A stretch of 24,194 nucleotides of DNA, taken from positions 1 to 24,194 of the forward strand of contig JAYOLL010000037.1 of assembly GCA_038120295.1 (NCBI GenBank), given 5' to 3'. Made by a program: the position numbers and the translations under genes. Of this stretch, positions 21,075 to 24,194 are shown in pieces. Within the stretch, counting starts at the first letter, position 1. Every line of letters begins with the position of its first letter. The notes below the pieces were generated by a model. It had not been told where the DNA came from. It was given only the letters and a program-made list of their open reading frames with translations, and did no database searches. The stretch comes from JAYOEY01 sp038120295. GTDB lineage: Bacteria; Pseudomonadota; Alphaproteobacteria; MPNO01; UBA2964.

Positions 21075-21998
21075 ATGGACCCCATCATCGACCCAAATAC
21101 CCCCCAGCCCCAGCCACCCGCCGACCTGATCAAGGATTCGAGCGAGGCCAGCTTCATGCAGGACGTCATCGAGGCTTCGAAAGAGACCCCGGTGATCGTC
21201 GATTTCTGGGCCCCCTGGTGCGGCCCCTGCAAACAGCTCGGCCCGCTCCTGGAAAAGGTCGTGACCGAGGCCAGGGGTGCGGTGAAGCTGGTCAAGATCG
21301 ATATCGACCAGAACCAGCAGATCGCCCAGCAGCTCCGTATTCAGTCGATCCCGGCGGTGTTCGCGTTTCATCAGGGCCGTCCGGTCGACGCGTTCCAGGG
21401 CGCGCTGCCGGAGAGCGAGCTTCGCGCCTTCGTCGACAAGCTGGCGAAATCCGCCGGGACCGAACAGAAATCGCCGCTCGAAGAAGCGCTCGAGCAGGCC
21501 GACGAGCTGATGGCGGCTGGCGACACGTCGCAGGCCGGCGCGATCTATGCGCAGATCGTCCAGCACGACCCGACGAGCATTGCCGCAAAGGCGGGGCTGG
21601 CGCGTTGCCTGCTGGCCGCCGATCAGACCGACAAGGCGCGCGAGATCGTCGATGCGCTGAGCGACGAAGAAAAAACCGATCCAGCCTTTGCGCCGGTCAT
21701 CACCGCCCTTGAACTTGCCGACAAGGCGGCGAGCGTTGGCGACCTCGCCCCGCTTCGTTCCGCGGTTGAGGCGAATCCCAAGGATCATCAGGCCCGCTAC
21801 GATCTCGCGATGGCGCTCTTCGCCGCTGGCGAGAAGGAAGAGGCGATGGATTCGCTGGTCGAGATCATACGCGCCGACCGCGCCTGGAACGATGAGGCGG
21901 CTCGCAAGGAGCTGTTGCAGATGTTCGAGGTACTCGGCCCGACCGACCCGCTGACCGTCGCCGGCCGGCGCAAGCTGTCCTCTATTCTGTTCTCCTGA
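21075..21998 (+). CDS. cnoX: Thioredoxin-TPR co-chaperone, CnoX/YbbN family
   Basis: This 307-residue protein has an N-terminal thioredoxin domain (about 20-130) with FWAPWCGPCKQLGPLL, active cysteines C49 and C52. A helical TPR region follows from about 145 to the end (EEALEQADELMAAGDTSQAG; ARYDLAMALFAAGEKEEAMD). CnoX holds oxidised or unfolded proteins and passes them to GroEL or DnaK. E. coli CnoX has lost one cysteine and has no disulfide reductase activity. This protein keeps the full CGPC, so it may also act as a reductase, as reported for other alphaproteobacterial members. The gene heads a same-strand block with the LON-domain, Trm112 and DUF971 genes. Confidence 0.92.
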   Translation: MDPIIDPNTPQPQPPADLIKDSSEASFMQDVIEASKETPVIVDFWAPWCGPCKQLGPLLEKVVTEARGAVKLVKIDIDQNQQIAQQLRIQSIPAVFAFHQGRPVDAFQGALPESELRAFVDKLAKSAGTEQKSPLEEALEQADELMAAGDTSQAGAIYAQIVQHDPTSIAAKAGLARCLLAADQTDKAREIVDALSDEEKTDPAFAPVITALELADKAASVGDLAPLRSAVEANPKDHQARYDLAMALFAAGEKEEAMDSLVEIIRADRAWNDEAARKELLQMFEVLGPTDPLTVAGRRKLSSILFS

Positions 21999-22016
21999 CC
22001 GCTCGGCATAACCAGA

Positions 22017-22715
22017 ATGGCGCGCAGCCCGCTCGAGCCGACTTTCGATGCGCTGCCGCGCATCATCCCGATCTTTCCGCTGACCGGCGTGCTGCTGCTG
22101 CCGGGCGGGCACCTGCCGCTTAACATTTTCGAACCGCGCTATCTCGCGATGATTCGCGCGGCTCTGGCCGAAGACGCGCGACTGATCGGCATGGTGCAAC
22201 CCCGCGTACCCGACCCGGACGACAATCGCGGAGCGAGCGAGTCGTTTACGCGCGGCGAGAAGCCTGAAACTTACCAGACAGGTTGTGCCGGGCGGATTAC
22301 CGATTTCAGCGAAACCCCGGACGGACGGTACACGCTGACGCTTTCCGGCCTGTGCAGGTTTTCCATCGTCGAAGAGCTTGAGGAACAGGACGGTTACCGC
22401 CGGGTGCTGGCCGATTACAGCCGCTATCGCGGCGATCTCGGTGACCAGCTGGAGCCCGACATCGATCGCGAGCGGCTGCTGGCCGCGATGCGCGGCTATT
22501 TCGACCTGCAGGATGTCAAGCTCGACTGGGACGCGGTTGAGAAAACGCCGGTCGACCGGCTGGTAACATCGCTCGCCATGACCTGCCCGTTCGGACCCAA
22601 CGAGCGCCAGGCGTTGCTGGAGGCCTCCGGCGCCGGCGCGCGCGCCGGCATCATCGTCACGCTGCTGGAAATGGCGCTGGCCGAAACCGGCGGCGCCAGC
22701 GGCTCGAGTCATTAA
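22017..22715 (+). CDS. LON peptidase N-terminal (substrate-binding) domain protein
   Basis: This 232-residue stand-alone LON-N domain protein has FPLTGVLLLPGGHLPLNIFEPRYLAMIRAAL, typical of the family, then IGMVQPR and the CAGRITDFSETPDGRYTLTLSGLCRF barrel. There is no AAA+ or protease domain. The family is widespread but its biochemical role is not established. It starts 18 bases after the cnoX stop and ends 22 bases before the Trm112-like gene, so cotranscription is likely. No strong ribosome site precedes the ATG at 22017. Confidence 0.9.
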   Translation: MARSPLEPTFDALPRIIPIFPLTGVLLLPGGHLPLNIFEPRYLAMIRAALAEDARLIGMVQPRVPDPDDNRGASESFTRGEKPETYQTGCAGRITDFSETPDGRYTLTLSGLCRFSIVEELEEQDGYRRVLADYSRYRGDLGDQLEPDIDRERLLAAMRGYFDLQDVKLDWDAVEKTPVDRLVTSLAMTCPFGPNERQALLEASGAGARAGIIVTLLEMALAETGGASGSSH

Positions 22716-22737
22716 GGTATAACGGAAGAGAAAACCG

Positions 22738-22926
22738 ATGAATCAGGGCGCCCGCCGCGTGGACCCCAAGTTGCTGGAGATTCTGGTCTGTCCGGTCACC
22801 AGGGAACCGCTGCGCTATGATGAGGACGCGCAGGAGCTGATCAGCGAGGCCGCGCGCCTCGCCTATCCGATCCGCGACGGCATCCCCATCATGCTGGCGG
22901 ACGAAGCCCGTTCGCTGGACGACTGA
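22738..22926 (+). CDS. Trm112/YcaR-family small protein lacking zinc cysteines
   Basis: This 62-residue protein follows the family pattern: LLEILVCPVTREPLRYDEDAQELISEAARLAYPIRDGIPIML. Where the zinc-binding version has CPxC and a later Cys, this has CPVT and LIS, so only one Cys remains and zinc binding is unlikely. In eukaryotes and archaea Trm112 activates methyltransferases. The bacterial role is less clear. A GGAAG ribosome site precedes the ATG. It lies between the LON-domain and DUF971 genes. Confidence 0.9.
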   Translation: MNQGARRVDPKLLEILVCPVTREPLRYDEDAQELISEAARLAYPIRDGIPIMLADEARSLDD

Positions 22927-22941
22927 CGGCGAGGACCTGAC

Positions 22942-23322
22942 ATGACCAACCCGGCCCGCTACGGGGCGACCGCCAAGGCGACGCGGGTTCGCCTGCGCAA
23001 GGAAGAAAAATCTCTCTCCGTTGATTTCGACGATGGGCGGTCGTTCGAATATCCTGCCGAGCTGCTGCGCGTCGAGAGCCCTTCAGCGGAAGTACAGGGC
23101 CATGGGCCCAGCCAGAAGAAGATTGTCGCGGGCCGCCGGCACGTAAACATTATTAACGTCGAACCGGTCGGCAATTATGCAGTGCGGCTGGTATTCGACG
23201 ATCTGCACGATTCTGGAATCTACTCCTGGTCCTGGCTGTACGATCTCGGCTGCAATATGGAATCGCGCTGGCAGGCCTATCTCGCCGGGCTCGACTCCGC
23301 GGGGTTGAGCCGCGATCCCTGA
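22942..23322 (+). CDS. DUF971 (gamma-butyrobetaine hydroxylase-like N-terminal) protein
   Basis: This 126-residue protein contains the DUF971 core: LSVDFDDGRSFEYPAELLRVESPSAEVQGHG, then VNIINVEPVGNYAVRLVFDDLHDSGIYSWSWLYDLG. Family members occur beside Mrp/ApbC-type iron-sulfur proteins and as the N-terminal domain of gamma-butyrobetaine hydroxylase. The stand-alone function is not settled. GAGGA lies upstream of the ATG at 22942, 15 bases after the Trm112-like gene. It appears to be the last gene of the block. Confidence 0.9.
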   Translation: MTNPARYGATAKATRVRLRKEEKSLSVDFDDGRSFEYPAELLRVESPSAEVQGHGPSQKKIVAGRRHVNIINVEPVGNYAVRLVFDDLHDSGIYSWSWLYDLGCNMESRWQAYLAGLDSAGLSRDP

Positions 23323-23349
23323 CGACGCGATTTCCACAGGCTGTTTCGC

Positions 23350-23389
23350 CTGTCATCCAACGGTCATTCGTCCGTAACAGACGGGTCAT
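23350..23389 (+). promoter_or_regulatory. PhoB-binding Pho-box array upstream of phoX
   Basis: CTGTCAT-CCAA-CGGTCAT (23350-23367) matches the 18-bp Pho box (two CTGTCAT repeats 11 bp apart) with one change in the repeats. Two weaker copies continue the 11-bp rhythm: CCGTAAC at 23372 and GGGTCAT at 23383. The array ends 52 bases before the phoX ATG. It predicts induction by PhoB when phosphate is short. Confidence 0.8.
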
Positions 23390-23441
23390 GGCCGTCGGAC
23401 AGTTTGCCGTCTTGAATTCGTGCTAATGACGGAGAGATTCG

Positions 23442-24194
23442 ATGGACGGCATGGGAAATACGCAGATCCAGGAAAGCAGGCCCGAAGACGAAGCGCAGGA
23501 GCAGGAATGCGCTACCGATTTCGAACGGATTGCAGAACGCGCCATCGCGCGTCGGGGCTTCCTCGGCGGCGCGGTCGCCTTCGGCGCGTCGGCCTTTGTG
23601 GCGGGCGTCGGCACGCTGGCGCCGAAGAGCGCATCGGCCAAGGTCGCGTGGCTCGACTTCGAGCCCGTCGCCGCCAATTCGCTCGACACCGTGACCGTCC
23701 CGAAGGGGTTTCAGTGGCACCGCGTGATCAGCTGCGGAGATCCGCTGTGGTCTTCCGGCGTCGCTTTCGATCAGGCAACCCGCGGCTCCGGCGCAAGCCA
23801 GGAAAAGGCGTTCGGCGACAACAATGACGGCATGTCGCTTTTCTCCATCAATGGCCGGTCGGTCCTTGTCGTGAACAACGAGTACGTCAACAACAGGATC
23901 TTTTTCGGCAACCGCCCCGGCGGAAAGCCCGAGAACTCCGATGACACCCGCAAGGCCAAGGCCGCGCACGGCGTTTCGATCGTCGAAATAGAACAGAACG
24001 GCCAGTACTGGCGCGTCGTCAAGGATTCGCCGTTCAACCGGAAGATCACCGCCGATACGCCGATGGAAATCACCGGCCCGGCGCGCGGTCACGACTGGAT
24101 GAAAACCGCCGCCGACCCGAACGGCGCGGTCGCGCTCGGCACCTGGAACAATTGCGGCAATGGCGAGACCCCGTGGGGCACTTACCTGACCTGC
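23442..24194 (+). CDS. phoX: PhoX-family phosphatase (DUF839), Tat-exported, 3' end outside window
   Basis: The frame is open from the ATG at 23442 to the window end (251 residues seen; PhoX is usually over 600). A GGAGAG ribosome site lies just upstream. A long polar N-region leads to the twin-arginine motif ARRGFLGG (R37, R38), then a hydrophobic stretch and cleavage near SASA, so folded export through Tat is expected. Typical PhoX stretches follow: SLDTVTVPKGFQWHRVISCGDPL, FGDNNDGMSLF, VVNNEYVN, GPARGHDWMKT, and TWNNCGNGETPWGTYLTC. PhoX is a calcium/iron phosphomonoesterase that releases phosphate from organic esters in the periplasm. The Pho-box array upstream supports this role. Confidence 0.93.
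   Translation, partial: MDGMGNTQIQESRPEDEAQEQECATDFERIAERAIARRGFLGGAVAFGASAFVAGVGTLAPKSASAKVAWLDFEPVAANSLDTVTVPKGFQWHRVISCGDPLWSSGVAFDQATRGSGASQEKAFGDNNDGMSLFSINGRSVLVVNNEYVNNRIFFGNRPGGKPENSDDTRKAKAAHGVSIVEIEQNGQYWRVVKDSPFNRKITADTPMEITGPARGHDWMKTAADPNGAVALGTWNNCGNGETPWGTYLTC

Noticed and set aside
21039..22712. A 557-codon open frame on the minus strand opposite cnoX and the LON-domain gene
   Set aside because: It mirrors two clearly conserved plus-strand genes, is rich in Arg/Gln/His as expected for antisense of GC-rich codons, and shows no recognisable domain.

Overview
The window comes from a GC-rich Gram-negative bacterium, most likely an alphaproteobacterium, perhaps near the Rhodospirillales. 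The evidence is a trimeric-type porin, a mutS-glnD gene pair, a MaeB-type malic enzyme fused to a phosphotransacetylase-like domain, and a CnoX / LON-domain / Trm112 / DUF971 gene block. The order-level guess is inference from gene content. No insertion sequence, prophage, CRISPR array or rRNA is visible, so this is mostly core chromosome. There is one 100-N assembly gap (12476-12575).

Layout. Positions 1-1140 hold the 3' part of a porin gene and its terminator. On the minus strand at 1216-2166 is a JmjC/cupin_4 oxygenase, divergent from a YggS-type PLP-homeostasis protein (2352-3044). The minus-strand run mutS - glnD - L,D-transpeptidase (9150 down to 3050) looks like one operon. maeB (9291-11654) is divergent from mutS. 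A small accessory-looking patch at 11655-13653 holds a Crp/Fnr-like palindrome, a 59-residue single-pass membrane protein, a PEP-CTERM secreted protein broken by the gap, and a convergent macro-domain protein. An envelope group follows: a family 9 glycosyltransferase (13751-14743), an AmpG-like permease (14729-16015, minus) and a UbiH/COQ6-type hydroxylase (16081-17331, minus).

Positions 17555-20178 hold a nitrogen-responsive operon: a textbook sigma-54 promoter, a TorF-family outer-membrane protein, a PII protein with Tyr51, an AmtB ammonium transporter and a strong terminator. glnD, elsewhere in the window, encodes the enzyme that modifies PII on Tyr51, so sensor, modifier, effector and transporter are all here. 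A tRNA-Gly(GCC) with an extended -10 promoter and a YbaK/ProX deacylase follow. Positions 21075-23322 hold the cnoX - LON - Trm112 - DUF971 block. The window ends inside a Tat-exported PhoX phosphatase gene preceded by a Pho-box array with 11-bp periodicity.

The most useful observations are these. (1) The N gap is probably not a real gap, because its flanks share six bases and joining them restores the PEP-CTERM reading frame and a plausible family motif. (2) Three regulatory elements read clearly: sigma-54, PhoB and a Crp/Fnr-type site. (3) An outer-membrane protein lies first in the PII-AmtB operon. (4) An L,D-transpeptidase without a signal peptide sits in the mutS-glnD operon. I found no wholly new multi-gene system. 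The least explained locus is 11912-13132.
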